64,000 nucleotides of DNA from assembly GCF_026586665.1 (NCBI RefSeq), contig NZ_JAODIY010000013.1:1-64000 (forward strand), written 5' to 3'. Under the pieces are notes generated by a model that had not been told where the DNA came from, searched no databases, and worked only from the letters and a program-made list of their open reading frames with translations. Every line of letters starts with the position of its first letter. Within the stretch, counting starts at the first letter, position 1. The translations under genes were made by a program, and so were the position numbers. This DNA is from Halovenus rubra. GTDB lineage: Archaea > Halobacteriota > Halobacteria > Halobacteriales > Haloarculaceae. Positions 28,117 to 36,783 of this stretch are shown here, piece by piece.

Positions 28117-28316
28117 GTGTCTGTGAGGCTAGGGTCGAAGATATCTTCGATAGCGCAGTCGAAAAACTGTGCAAGCTTGAACGCCAGTTCGAGCGAGGGG
28201 TCATAGCGTTCGCGCTCGATGGCGTTTATCGTCTGTCGAGAAACCCCGACTGCCGCCGCGAGGTCCCCCTGTGAGAGGGCGTGCCGGCCCCGGAGGTCCG
28301 GTAAGCTGTTTTGCAT
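28113..28316 (-). CDS. Cro/XRE-family transcriptional regulator
   Basis: 67 residues, a single helix-turn-helix domain: ALSQGDLAAAVGVSRQTINA, then YDPSLELAFKLAQFF and a short tail IEDIFDPS. This is the small YozG-like type often paired with a membrane protein. The start ATG 28316 is 2 bases after the stop of the membrane-protein gene. The longer open frame upstream overlaps that gene and is rejected. It most likely represses its own operon through the inverted repeats at 28776-28809. Confidence 0.9.
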   Translation of the reverse strand: MQNSLPDLRGRHALSQGDLAAAVGVSRQTINAIERERYDPSLELAFKLAQFFDCAIEDIFDPSLTDT

Positions 28317-28318
28317 GG

Positions 28319-28774
28319 TCAGTACTGTCGCTTTGTATACCAGTGGGCGACGGCAAAGATAGCAAAAAGCGACGCGTACCCCCACAGCATGCCAGTGAGC
28401 CAAGCCGGTGGCGTATACACACCAGTCTGTCCGAGCGTAGCCAGCCCCGGCCCACCCAGTATCAGGAGAAACCCGGCAACACCGAGAGTCCGTCCAGACG
28501 CTTTTGCATTGATTTCTTCTGCGCGTTCGTCTTCGATTTCGTCTGGACCAAGCTGCAAGAGGCCAAGCGCGAGCACGATTGCTCCCCAGTAGACGCCGAC
28601 TGCACTGATTGCAATCGCATCACCACCCACGCGGTTCCAGACTGTCACTAGCGCTAAGTAGCCGACAATTCCTACGGTGAGAATGCCGTAGAACAGTCGC
28701 TTGTATCGTTTGCGTCGCTGTAGCTGCGTCCGTGCTTCTGATAAGTCTGTCTCTGACGTCTTTGCTTCGCTCAT
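28319..28774 (-). CDS. Small membrane protein (DUF2178-like), regulator partner
   Basis: 151 residues with four predicted membrane segments: LFYGILTVGIVGYLALVTVW, ISAVGVYWGAIVLALGLLQL, LGVAGFLLILGGPGLATLG and MLWGYASLFAIFAVAHWY. The N-terminal 25 residues are charged. Such proteins are commonly encoded next to a YozG-like regulator, and their molecular role is unknown to me. It is the first gene of the three-gene unit. Start ATG 28774, directly beside the operator repeats. Confidence 0.8.
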   Translation of the reverse strand: MSEAKTSETDLSEARTQLQRRKRYKRLFYGILTVGIVGYLALVTVWNRVGGDAIAISAVGVYWGAIVLALGLLQLGPDEIEDERAEEINAKASGRTLGVAGFLLILGGPGLATLGQTGVYTPPAWLTGMLWGYASLFAIFAVAHWYTKRQY

Positions 28775-28775
28775 G

Positions 28776-28809
28776 TGTAAAGCTCTGTTTACAGTAAAGT
28801 CTACTTTAC
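28776..28809 (-). promoter_or_regulatory. Two inverted repeats at the operon start (putative operators)
   Basis: Two adjacent perfect dyads: tgtaaa-gctctg-tttaca (28776-28793) and gtaaagt-ct-actttac (28794-28809). They share the half-site GTAAA and begin one base from the ATG at 28774, so they cover the likely transcription start and TATA region. This layout is typical of autorepression by a dimeric Cro-like protein. Confidence 0.65.
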
Positions 28810-29018
28810 ATTCTTACTTAATTCTGTTGGTGGGGGTCAGCCTCGTTGATATCTGAGTAAGCTCAGGCTAACAGTCCAAGACGTTCGGCTAGCGTCTCTC
28901 AGTTTTGATTCAATATAGAACAGCTAACTACCGCTAGTCTTTGATACCAGAGTCACAGAATCAATATCGGAGCGACTTCGTGTTTTTACTCCATAGCTTC
29001 ATCTTTAAGAAGTGATTC

Positions 29019-29412
29019 TCAGCGGAACCGTGTTGTTTTACCGATAACAGTTACCTGGTCTTCCCGTCGCCACCACACTTCGACGACATCAGGAAATGCG
29101 ATGTCCACTTGTATTGTTTCCCCACTGATCCCAGCTGTTGGGTCGGATTCATCATTTTGCTCACTCCACAAGACCGTCCCCGTTTCGCCTGCTTCGTAAT
29201 CAAGAGCGACGTTTGAAATAAACACCTCGTCGGCAGGGAGATTATCACCACCGGTGTGTGATCTCTAACTGGTCTGGCACGTCGTCGGCTGCGTGGTGTC
29301 TGAAATTGAAACAGGCAACATCATCAAGGCATGGGATATATTGGAGACAACCAGCCAAACCTACGCTTCCGACGAGAGTCGCTTGGAGGACTGAACGACG
29401 AGAGGAGACCAT
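29019..29412 (-). pseudogene. Frameshifted lipoprotein with pilin-like domain
   Basis: From ATG 29412 the frame reads MVSSRRSVLQATLVGSVGLA then GC, a twin-arginine lipoprotein signal. It continues to VPDQLEITH and hits a stop (RW then TGA). The +1 frame continues without a gap as HTGGDNLPADEVFISNVALD and runs to TGA at 29019. The expected motif ITHTGGD is restored by adding one CA to the acacac run near 29262, so a two-base slippage explains it. The mature part resembles the beta-domain found in haloarchaeal pilin-like and secreted proteins. It may be a real pseudogene, a phase-variable gene or a sequencing error. Confidence 0.72.
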
Positions 29413-29561
29413 ATTATTATATCAACCTACCTTCTATTAAAATTATGCAACGTTGACAGTTGCTTGTAACCAGTGTCAGCGAGACATTTCATCCAAAGAC
29501 ACAGACGTGACAGTTATCTAGGTGCGTAAGCGTTTAATCCGCCCCCAAAGTATTGGTTCCT

Positions 29562-30026
29562 ATGGCAGACTGCCCAATTGCTGACGACTGTCCCAGTTTT
29601 AACGAACGAATTGAAGGGATGGGCTGTCAACATTATGGTGACCGTGGCGGGGCGGAGTGGTGCAACCACTACAACCAGCCAATCGATGACCTCAAATCAC
29701 AACCCGTCCAGCCCGGGCAGGAAGTCGTCATTACGGTCGAAGATATCCACGAGAGTGGTGCCGGTGTCGGACGGACTGACGACGGATTCATCATCATGGT
29801 CGACGGGGTTCTTCCGCCGGCCCGTGCGCAGGTCAAGGTGACACAGGTTCGGTCGAACCACGCACGTGCTGAAGAGATTAAACAACTCCCGCTGGAGGAA
29901 GAAGAAGAACCCGAACCGACTGAGCAAGCGGATACCTCGACAGAGGAGAAAGAAGATACGGAAAATGAAACGCGTCAGGAAGACGATCCACGGCTGGGCA
30001 GTCGTGATAACTTCTGGGGTAGCTAA
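29562..30026 (+). CDS. TRAM-domain protein with Cys-rich N-terminus
   Basis: 154 residues. The first 40 contain several cysteines and histidines (CPIADDCPSF, GCQHYGD, WCNHYN) that could bind zinc. Residues about 48-107 are a TRAM domain (VEDIHESGAGVGRTDDGFII, VLPPARAQVKV), an RNA-binding OB fold. The rest is a highly acidic disordered tail ending GSRDNFWGS. Haloarchaeal TRAM proteins act as RNA-binding or chaperone-like proteins. Start ATG 29562 is preferred to the TTG at 29553, which lacks support. Confidence 0.85.
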   Translation: MADCPIADDCPSFNERIEGMGCQHYGDRGGAEWCNHYNQPIDDLKSQPVQPGQEVVITVEDIHESGAGVGRTDDGFIIMVDGVLPPARAQVKVTQVRSNHARAEEIKQLPLEEEEEPEPTEQADTSTEEKEDTENETRQEDDPRLGSRDNFWGS

Positions 30027-30194
30027 TCTCCTTTGCAGTTCTTTGCCCCAGTCTAGTTGTTGATAGAAGTGGTGGTGCAATGACATTGTCTTGGCATCGA
30101 TGAGCCTGTTCTTTGCACGCACAGAGTTTTCAAAGAATTCTAAAAGTGTGTCAACAATAGAATTATTACGCGGGAGTACCGACATGAGCCTGAT

Positions 30195-32342
30195 ATGTCG
30201 ACGGCGCTGGTTATCGCGTACGTCGGTGCTGAATTAAACGGGTTAGACCTAGTTTCAGGGCTCGACAAACGTCTTGAGAGGCCTGTGAGAGTAGTGTCGA
30301 CACAGGTCGACAGAGTTGCTACAGTCTTAGAGGACAACCGAATCGACTGTGTCGTTGCGGGGCGTTCACTATCGGGGGGTGACTTCCAACGAGTAGTGTT
30401 CGAAGTAATGGATACAAACGAAGAGCTGCCCGTTTTCGAAACAGGGGGCGACGTGGCTGCCGTGCCGTCGAAAGTCGAGATACATCATCTTGACCCGGAG
30501 GCCGGGCCAGCAGCGCAGGCAAATGCTCTCCTCACTGAACTTTCTGCCAGTACTGACGAACACATGTCTTCTCCGGGTCCGTTTTTGTATCTCGCAGTTG
30601 ACTCGGCGTGGAAAGTTATCGACTGGGACCCACAGCTATCAGACTGGACTGGCGTTGACACCGCCGATGCACTCGGCATGTCGCTTTGGACAGCTCTGTC
30701 TGAATGGCACGACACCGAGTTTGAGGAGGCATGCCGAGCGGTTATGGGCGAGTCAGACGACCGCAGAAAGCAGGTGTTTCACGAGGAGTCACGGAAATGG
30801 TTCGCAATCCATATTATCGGCCACAAGCGAGGCGGCCTCGAACTGTATCTACAAGACGTGACAGAGTTTCAAAATGCTGGCGGGAAAATCGAGGGCACCG
30901 GCGCGCGGTTCGAAGAGACACTAGACCGGATTACGGACGCATTTTTTGCACTTGATACTCAAGAGCGATTCGTCTTTCTCAACAGCCAAGCTGAATTCTT
31001 GCTTGATGTAAACGCAAAAGACGTGACCGGCGTCCGGTTCTGGGATGCGTTCCCGGCCGCGGTCAGCACAACATTTTATGAAGAGTTTAATATGGCCATA
31101 GAGGCTCAGGAGCCGACCAGTTTCGAGGAGTACTATCGGCCACTTGATCGGTGGTTCGAGGTGAATGCGTATCCTTCAAGCGAGGGGCTATCCGTCTTCC
31201 TCCGGGAAATCACCGACCAAGTCGAGCTTCAAGAGAAACTCGAACAGTTACACAGCGTGACACGAGAACTCGTTGTGACGGAGTCGGACCGAGAGATTGC
31301 CGTCAAAACGGTCGAAGCCACCGAAGACATCCTCAATTTCACGCTGGTCACTGTCTGGCAGTATGATGAATCGACAGAGACACTCGACCCTCTATCGTGG
31401 TCAGACGAAATGGACGACCGTGTCGACAACATAGAGCCTCTAAACCGGAACAATAAGTTCATCTGGGAAGTGTACGACACCGGCGAGCCACGTAACATGG
31501 GTTTTGTTCCATCGACGGCAACGACCGCACATCCGCCGGGAAAGATGAGTTCAGAACTGCTCGTACGAATCGGTGAGTACGGTGTGCTTGGCGCGTACGC
31601 AGATGAGCGTGATGCATTCGACGAAACCGATATCAGATTATTCAAGATACTTGCCAGCACTGTCGAGTCGGCACTAGGCCGGGCAAAGCGGGAACGCCAA
31701 CTGGCCAGACGGAACGAGCGACTCAATGATTTTGCAAGTATCGTCTCCCATGACCTCCGTAATCCACTCAACGTGGCTTCCTCACACGTCGAACTTGCCC
31801 GGATGACCGGTGAGACAGGAGACCATCTGGACAAAATTGAGGACTCGCTGTTCCGGATGGAAGACCTCATTGAAAACATTCTCTCGCGGGCACGAGGCAA
31901 AACTGAACTTGATAGAAAGCAGATTTCGCTCGCTGACATCGGGCACAATGCATGGGGTACCGTCGACACGACAGCAGCGACGCTCAAAATCGACGAAGAT
32001 GCACAGTTTTCGGCAGACAGTGAACGTATACAGCAACTGTTCGAGAACCTGTTTCGCAATGCTATCGAGCACAGCGAGCAAGGCGTGACAGTCCGTATTG
32101 GGTTACTGGAAAACGGCTTTTATATTGCCGATGATGGGCCTGGTATCCCAGAAGAACGCCGGGACGAAATCTTCAAGCAAGGAGTAACACATGCTGACGG
32201 CGGGACAGGATACGGCCTCGCAATTGTTACTGATATTGTTGAGGGTCACGGCTGGAACGTGGATGTAACCGAGAGTTGGGCTGGAGGTGCACAGTTTGAT
32301 ATATATAATATCTATTCGCTATCCACAGAAGAATCCCAATAA
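30195..32342 (+). CDS. Multi-domain sensor histidine kinase (PAS-PAS-GAF-HisKA-HATPase)
   Basis: 715 residues, no membrane segment, so cytoplasmic. An N-terminal receiver-like region (about 1-115) is followed by a PAS domain (about 135-230), a second PAS domain (about 235-345, ITDAFFALDTQERFVFLN), and a GAF domain (about 365-500). The HisKA has FASIVSHDLRNPLNVA with the phospho-acceptor His519. The ATPase has N-box NLFRNAIEHS, G1 DDGPGIP and G2 GTGYGLAI. No response regulator is adjacent. The HalX regulator at 52915 is a possible but unproven partner. Confidence 0.9.
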   Translation: MSTALVIAYVGAELNGLDLVSGLDKRLERPVRVVSTQVDRVATVLEDNRIDCVVAGRSLSGGDFQRVVFEVMDTNEELPVFETGGDVAAVPSKVEIHHLDPEAGPAAQANALLTELSASTDEHMSSPGPFLYLAVDSAWKVIDWDPQLSDWTGVDTADALGMSLWTALSEWHDTEFEEACRAVMGESDDRRKQVFHEESRKWFAIHIIGHKRGGLELYLQDVTEFQNAGGKIEGTGARFEETLDRITDAFFALDTQERFVFLNSQAEFLLDVNAKDVTGVRFWDAFPAAVSTTFYEEFNMAIEAQEPTSFEEYYRPLDRWFEVNAYPSSEGLSVFLREITDQVELQEKLEQLHSVTRELVVTESDREIAVKTVEATEDILNFTLVTVWQYDESTETLDPLSWSDEMDDRVDNIEPLNRNNKFIWEVYDTGEPRNMGFVPSTATTAHPPGKMSSELLVRIGEYGVLGAYADERDAFDETDIRLFKILASTVESALGRAKRERQLARRNERLNDFASIVSHDLRNPLNVASSHVELARMTGETGDHLDKIEDSLFRMEDLIENILSRARGKTELDRKQISLADIGHNAWGTVDTTAATLKIDEDAQFSADSERIQQLFENLFRNAIEHSEQGVTVRIGLLENGFYIADDGPGIPEERRDEIFKQGVTHADGGTGYGLAIVTDIVEGHGWNVDVTESWAGGAQFDIYNIYSLSTEESQ

Positions 32343-32346
32343 CTCG

Positions 32347-33261
32347 CTATCGCCCGGTCCAACGGAGCAATAGCAGCGTCAACTCATAGAGTGCGACCAT
32401 CGTGAGACCGACGATAAATGGGGCCATCCCTGTTGGGTCTGGGCTGAAAAAGAACGCAAACCCGGCGAACGCAAGCCAGAAGTACAGCCGCTTTTCTTCG
32501 AGCCATCGCCGTGTCGTCACACCCATCATGATTGCCAGCATCATGAACAGCGGAATCTGGAAGATTGCGGCAAACATCCCCATCATCAGCAGTATCAGGT
32601 CAAACGTCTCAGTAAGACCGAACGCAATCGAGGCAACATCTTCCGAATAAAAGAGGAAATACGTGAATATAACCGGTAACACGAGGAAGTACGAGAACGC
32701 GAGGCCAACAAAGGCAAGCAACAAACTTGTCGGCACTGCCGCAAGGTAGTATCGACGCTCGTTGGGGTACAGTCCCGGCCGCATGAATAGGTATGTCTGG
32801 TAGACAAACACTGGAAGTGCAACAACGAACCCGACTAGCGATGCGACTTTGATACGTGCAAAGAGTAGGCCAAGGGGGTGATACACCCGTGGACAGGCAG
32901 CTGCTTCAGCAGCCCCCTTCGCGCAGGCTTCTGGGCTTCCCGGTAAATACGAATACCAGAGCCAGTTAATAAGGCTAGGGGCGACAGGGAAGACGAGGAT
33001 ACTCACACCCGCCATGATGACAATAACAGCGGCGAGGCGTTTTATCATCTCCTCGATGTGTACCGTGAGCGGCATTTCTTCGTCGTCGGGTGCACCCTCG
33101 TACCCGCCGTTTTGGGCCGGGGTTGCCCCTTCTGGGTCATTAACTGCAGTTGCCGCTGCAGCGGCCGCTGGTGTATTACTACCGTTGGAACTGATTCCGG
33201 ACTCAGTGACGTCGGCAGAGCTATCAGCGTGCTCGGCACCAGAACCGTCACCTTCAGCCAT
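32347..33261 (-). CDS. tatCo: Sec-independent translocase TatC, single-domain form
   Basis: 304 residues from ATG 33261. The longer frame to 33351 overlaps the divergent promoter. An Ala/Ser/Asp-rich N-terminus of about 65 residues precedes six membrane segments. The conserved start of the core is PLTVHIEEMIKRL, and the proline-rich loop has LPVFVYQTYLFMRPGLYPNE, both key to twin-arginine signal binding. It works with TatA in exporting folded proteins, including the lipoproteins encoded in this window. It is divergent from the tandem TatC with 110 bases between starts. Confidence 0.92.
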   Translation of the reverse strand: MAEGDGSGAEHADSSADVTESGISSNGSNTPAAAAAATAVNDPEGATPAQNGGYEGAPDDEEMPLTVHIEEMIKRLAAVIVIMAGVSILVFPVAPSLINWLWYSYLPGSPEACAKGAAEAAACPRVYHPLGLLFARIKVASLVGFVVALPVFVYQTYLFMRPGLYPNERRYYLAAVPTSLLLAFVGLAFSYFLVLPVIFTYFLFYSEDVASIAFGLTETFDLILLMMGMFAAIFQIPLFMMLAIMMGVTTRRWLEEKRLYFWLAFAGFAFFFSPDPTGMAPFIVGLTMVALYELTLLLLRWTGR

Positions 33262-33371
33262 CGCTACGTGGGTACTTTGTCGGCTCTTGTAAGCCTTCTC
33301 TCTCGGAAGAACTCCCCCAGTGGTTTCGGTATGAATAGATTGATAACCCACAACGGGTAAAACCGGAATAG

Positions 33372-35615
33372 ATGTCCGGAGCGATAGATGAAGATACAGC
33401 GAGGTCGCTTGCTAACGGCCGGGCAGCTGTCGGCTCAATGCTTTCGACCGCGCAGACTCACCTCAAGAAAGTATTCCTGATTTTTGTCACGGTGATGATG
33501 CTAACGCTCTGGGGACTTCGCGCGTTTATCTGGGATAGGCTCAAACAGGACCTCGTCTACGACCGGATGGATGTTGGAACCGAGGCGGCAACCGAAATCA
33601 TCGTCACAACGCCGTTCGACGTTATCCTGTTACAGGTCAAAATCGGCGTTATTACTGGCATTGTTTTGTCGATTCCCGCGCTGGTCTACTACAGCCGCGA
33701 CTCCCTGCGCCGACGTGGCTACTGGCCAGCCTCGAAGATTCCACGCTGGAAGCTGGTTGCGTTCGGTGTTGCAATTGTTTTCCTGACGCTTGTCGGAGTC
33801 AGCTATGCGTATTTCCTGTTTTTCCCCATTATGTTCGATTTCCTCGCTGAGAACGCAATTCAGGCAGGGTTCAAGCCGACCTGGTCTATCGTCTTATGGA
33901 CCGAGTTTATCTTTTTCCTCGCATTCTCCTTTGGCCTCGCTGCCCAACTACCACTGTTTATGAGTGCAACCGCTCGGGCAGGCATCGTTCCCTACGAAAC
34001 GTACCGTGAGAAGTGGCGCTATGCCGTGGTTGGCATTTTTATTTTCGGTGCGATGTTCTCTCCGCCAGACCCGTTCACACAGGTTATGTGGGGCGTTCCA
34101 CTGGTCTTTTTGTATTTCTTTAGCCTCGGGATTGCCAAGCTCGCTGTTCTCTCGAAACGTGCGGGCGAACAGGTATCGACAGTCAGTGTAGCTAAATCTC
34201 GCTGGAACGTGCTGGTCGGAGCTGGGTTCTTGAGTGTGGCCAGCGTCTACGCCTACCTCCTAGAAGGCGGCGTGGAATCGACAAATGACCTGCTCGATGC
34301 AGTTGGGTCTCAGTATCGTGTTGCCCTCTTTCCGGACGATCTCGCGGTGTTTGGACTCGAGCCTGTGATTACTGCTGTTGGCCTTGGCGTGCTCACAGCA
34401 GTACCAATTACTGGGATTGTGCTCTTTTATTCTAGGGTACAGGCACTCGAACAGCAGGTAAAGACAACAACACAAGGACAGACAGCGAGCCCGACTGCCG
34501 AGGGAGCCACAGAGACACAAGCAGGTGAGGCAGCAGAGATTGATCTCGGCGCAATGAGCGAACCAGCAATCCGTGCAGCTTCGGTTGAAGCGTTTGTCGA
34601 GCTTGGCGAAGAGACCGCAATCGAGTACGCTGAAGCGGCTGTCGAGAACGATAATCCGAAAAAGGCACGCGCCATTCTGGACAGAGTCGACGACGCAAAC
34701 GATGTTCTTGAAGAGCAAGCCAAAAAAGAAGAGCAAGCCGACGACGAGGAAAGCGAAGACGAGGACGACAATATCTTGACCTCAACTGCGGCGGGCATGG
34801 TCGACCCGTTCACCGACGACGAGACCGACGAGGACGATATCGGTGGCTACTATTACGATATCCGATTCATCCTCGATTCGTTGACCTCGAAAGCAATCTG
34901 GATTGTAGCGACATTCATGACCGTGCTCGCAGGGTCGTTCATGTGGCTGTATCTCGGTGGCATCGGTCAGGTTCGGGAGACGTTCTTCCGGAATATGCCT
35001 GAACAGCTCGTACAGGACCCACAGATTGTCGTGTTGCATCCCGTCGAGGCGCTTATCTTCATGATTAAGTTCTCGACGTTGCTCGCAGGCGTGTCTATCG
35101 TGCCGATACTCCTGTATTTCGCGTGGCCAGCCATCGAAAAGCGAGGCGTTACAACGGGCGACCGGAATGTCATCCTTGTTTGGGGAGTCTCACTGTTTGT
35201 TGGACTAGCTGCTGGAACAGCAGTCGGATTCTTCTATATCGCGCCGACAACCCTCTCATTGCTGGCAACAGATGTTGTCAATAATAGCATGATTATCGCA
35301 TACCGTATCAGCTCCTTTGGCTGGCTCGTTATCTACTTGACTGTCGGGGTCGGGGGTCTAGCGATGATTCCGGTAACGATGGTGTTGTTCAACTACGGAG
35401 ATATTGTTCCGTACAGCAAGATGCGTGGAAACTGGCGGGTCGCAGTAATCGCCATGTTTGCCGCGGCCGGGTTCCTCTCACCAAACGGCCTCTGGACTAT
35501 GTTTATCGTCGCTATCCCGGCGTCAATAGCGTACGGTCTTGGCCTCAGTCTCTGCTGGCTATACACTCAAATTGGCAGCCGCGTCCCGACTCGTCGAGGC
35601 GAAGCTGCTGACTAG
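33372..35615 (+). CDS. tatCt: Tandem TatC fusion protein
   Basis: 747 residues. Two TatC domains, one near each end (AQTHLKKVFLIF about residues 27-38; second domain from about 490), are joined by two extra membrane segments and an acidic Gln/Glu/Ala-rich cytoplasmic linker (about residues 355-490). Roughly 14 membrane segments are expected. Fusions of this kind are known only from haloarchaea, which export much of their secretome by the Tat route and need both TatC forms. Start ATG 33372. Confidence 0.92.
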   Translation: MSGAIDEDTARSLANGRAAVGSMLSTAQTHLKKVFLIFVTVMMLTLWGLRAFIWDRLKQDLVYDRMDVGTEAATEIIVTTPFDVILLQVKIGVITGIVLSIPALVYYSRDSLRRRGYWPASKIPRWKLVAFGVAIVFLTLVGVSYAYFLFFPIMFDFLAENAIQAGFKPTWSIVLWTEFIFFLAFSFGLAAQLPLFMSATARAGIVPYETYREKWRYAVVGIFIFGAMFSPPDPFTQVMWGVPLVFLYFFSLGIAKLAVLSKRAGEQVSTVSVAKSRWNVLVGAGFLSVASVYAYLLEGGVESTNDLLDAVGSQYRVALFPDDLAVFGLEPVITAVGLGVLTAVPITGIVLFYSRVQALEQQVKTTTQGQTASPTAEGATETQAGEAAEIDLGAMSEPAIRAASVEAFVELGEETAIEYAEAAVENDNPKKARAILDRVDDANDVLEEQAKKEEQADDEESEDEDDNILTSTAAGMVDPFTDDETDEDDIGGYYYDIRFILDSLTSKAIWIVATFMTVLAGSFMWLYLGGIGQVRETFFRNMPEQLVQDPQIVVLHPVEALIFMIKFSTLLAGVSIVPILLYFAWPAIEKRGVTTGDRNVILVWGVSLFVGLAAGTAVGFFYIAPTTLSLLATDVVNNSMIIAYRISSFGWLVIYLTVGVGGLAMIPVTMVLFNYGDIVPYSKMRGNWRVAVIAMFAAAGFLSPNGLWTMFIVAIPASIAYGLGLSLCWLYTQIGSRVPTRRGEAAD

Positions 35616-35657
35616 CGTTGTCAAAAGAAGAGACCTGTTTTAGCACTACTCGAACAG

Positions 35658-36119
35658 TTACAATCCTTCGACTGCTCGAAGCTTGCTCTCGATATCCGGC
35701 GGCATACCGCCAGGACCGTCTCTGACACGGTGGGTCGGAATGAAAATAGGGACTTGGTTTGCTGCGAGACCCTCACGAATGGTCCGGGTTTGCTCCTCAT
35801 CGTCGCCCTCAAGTCCCACAGCCATATGTCTAACTTGCTTGACCGTAGCGTTTTCACCGTACGGAATTTTGGTGACTGCGTCCAACACTTTGCGGTGGTC
35901 TGTCGGCATCGTCATCGCTACCTCCACGTCGTCGAAGTCGTCGGTCTCACCCTGAAGGTACTCCTCGATGCGGTCCAGTAGTTCATGGTTCTGGTTTGTC
36001 TCATCAGGCGGTGTCGACGGAAAATCAACTGAGATGACACGCCCCTGTGCCATCCCAACCTGAACGAACCGGTCGAGGAACGACGACTGTAGAGCATAGA
36101 TACCCGCTGTCTCGTCCAT
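35658..36119 (-). CDS. MGMT/alkyltransferase-like protein lacking the active cysteine
   Basis: 153 residues from ATG 36119. The C-terminal domain is O6-alkylguanine-DNA alkyltransferase-like: VLDAVTKIPYGENATVKQVR with the DNA-binding helix, then ANQVPIFIPTHRVRDGPGG. The acceptor motif PCHRV is here PTHRV, with Thr129 in place of the cysteine, so suicide dealkylation is not possible. It may bind alkylated DNA and flag it for repair, as alkyltransferase-like proteins do. It lies downstream of the fibrillarin gene on the same strand (37-base gap). Confidence 0.8.
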   Translation of the reverse strand: MDETAGIYALQSSFLDRFVQVGMAQGRVISVDFPSTPPDETNQNHELLDRIEEYLQGETDDFDDVEVAMTMPTDHRKVLDAVTKIPYGENATVKQVRHMAVGLEGDDEEQTRTIREGLAANQVPIFIPTHRVRDGPGGMPPDIESKLRAVEGL

Positions 36120-36156
36120 ACTCTCTGTCAACACCCGAGCGTCTTGAAGATATCTG

Positions 36157-36783
36157 TTAGGCAGGGCGAGCGATGACGCCGAGGTGGTCGTCGTGATACG
36201 GTTCGAGCCGGGTTGTCTCCAAGATTTCGTAGCTCTCCCGGAGCTCGTCGAGTACATTCTCGAAAACGGCCTCTGGGTCTCCAGTTACGTCTTCGCTCCG
36301 GGCTTTGATAGCCATCAGTAAGAGCCCGTCGTCTGCAAGGAACCGACGATTTGCGACAGCGACAGCGGCTTGCCCGCGGGTCGCAACGTCTTGAAGCAGG
36401 ATATCAACCGGTTCGACGATGTGGGAGTACGAGTCAGGGTCCCGTGCGTCTTTGAGAAGCGGAAAGAGATTTTCGCGGTCCTCAGCAGCCAAAACAAGGT
36501 CGCGCATCGGTCGGGGCGCAAACTCGACGGCGTACGTTGGTCCCGCAAAGTCGGCAACATGACTCACTGTCGTCCCAGCGGCTGCGCCGAGATACAGCAC
36601 TGTCTCGCCGCCAGACAGCCCTGTATCCATCCCCAAATCAAGCATCGAACCGAGCTTCGACCGGGAGGGGTCCCAGCGTCGCCATCCATCTCTTACCGGT
36701 TCGCCGTAGACCGGTTCGCCGCGGGTAGCAAGTCCAGTATCACCGTCAAACTCCTGACGTTCGACACCCTCGGGCAGAGTCAT
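36157..36783 (-). CDS. flpA: Fibrillarin-like rRNA/tRNA 2'-O-methyltransferase
   Basis: 208 residues, a Rossmann-fold SAM enzyme. SAM motif YLGAAAGTTVSHVADF, then VYAVEFAPR-like AVEFAPRPMRDL, and DILLQDVATRGQA. It is the catalytic subunit of archaeal box C/D ribonucleoproteins. The start overlaps the stop of the Nop5 gene by 4 bases, the usual archaeal arrangement. Confidence 0.95.
   Translation of the reverse strand: MTLPEGVERQEFDGDTGLATRGEPVYGEPVRDGWRRWDPSRSKLGSMLDLGMDTGLSGGETVLYLGAAAGTTVSHVADFAGPTYAVEFAPRPMRDLVLAAEDRENLFPLLKDARDPDSYSHIVEPVDILLQDVATRGQAAVAVANRRFLADDGLLLMAIKARSEDVTGDPEAVFENVLDELRESYEILETTRLEPYHDDHLGVIARPA

Noticed and set aside
34260-34813. Antisense frames opposite the TatC linker (158 and 128 codons)
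   Set aside because: They mirror the low-complexity acidic linker of the tandem TatC.
35621-35857. 78-codon minus-strand frame at the 3' end of the MGMT-like gene
   Set aside because: Overlaps the supported gene in a different frame and has no recognisable features.
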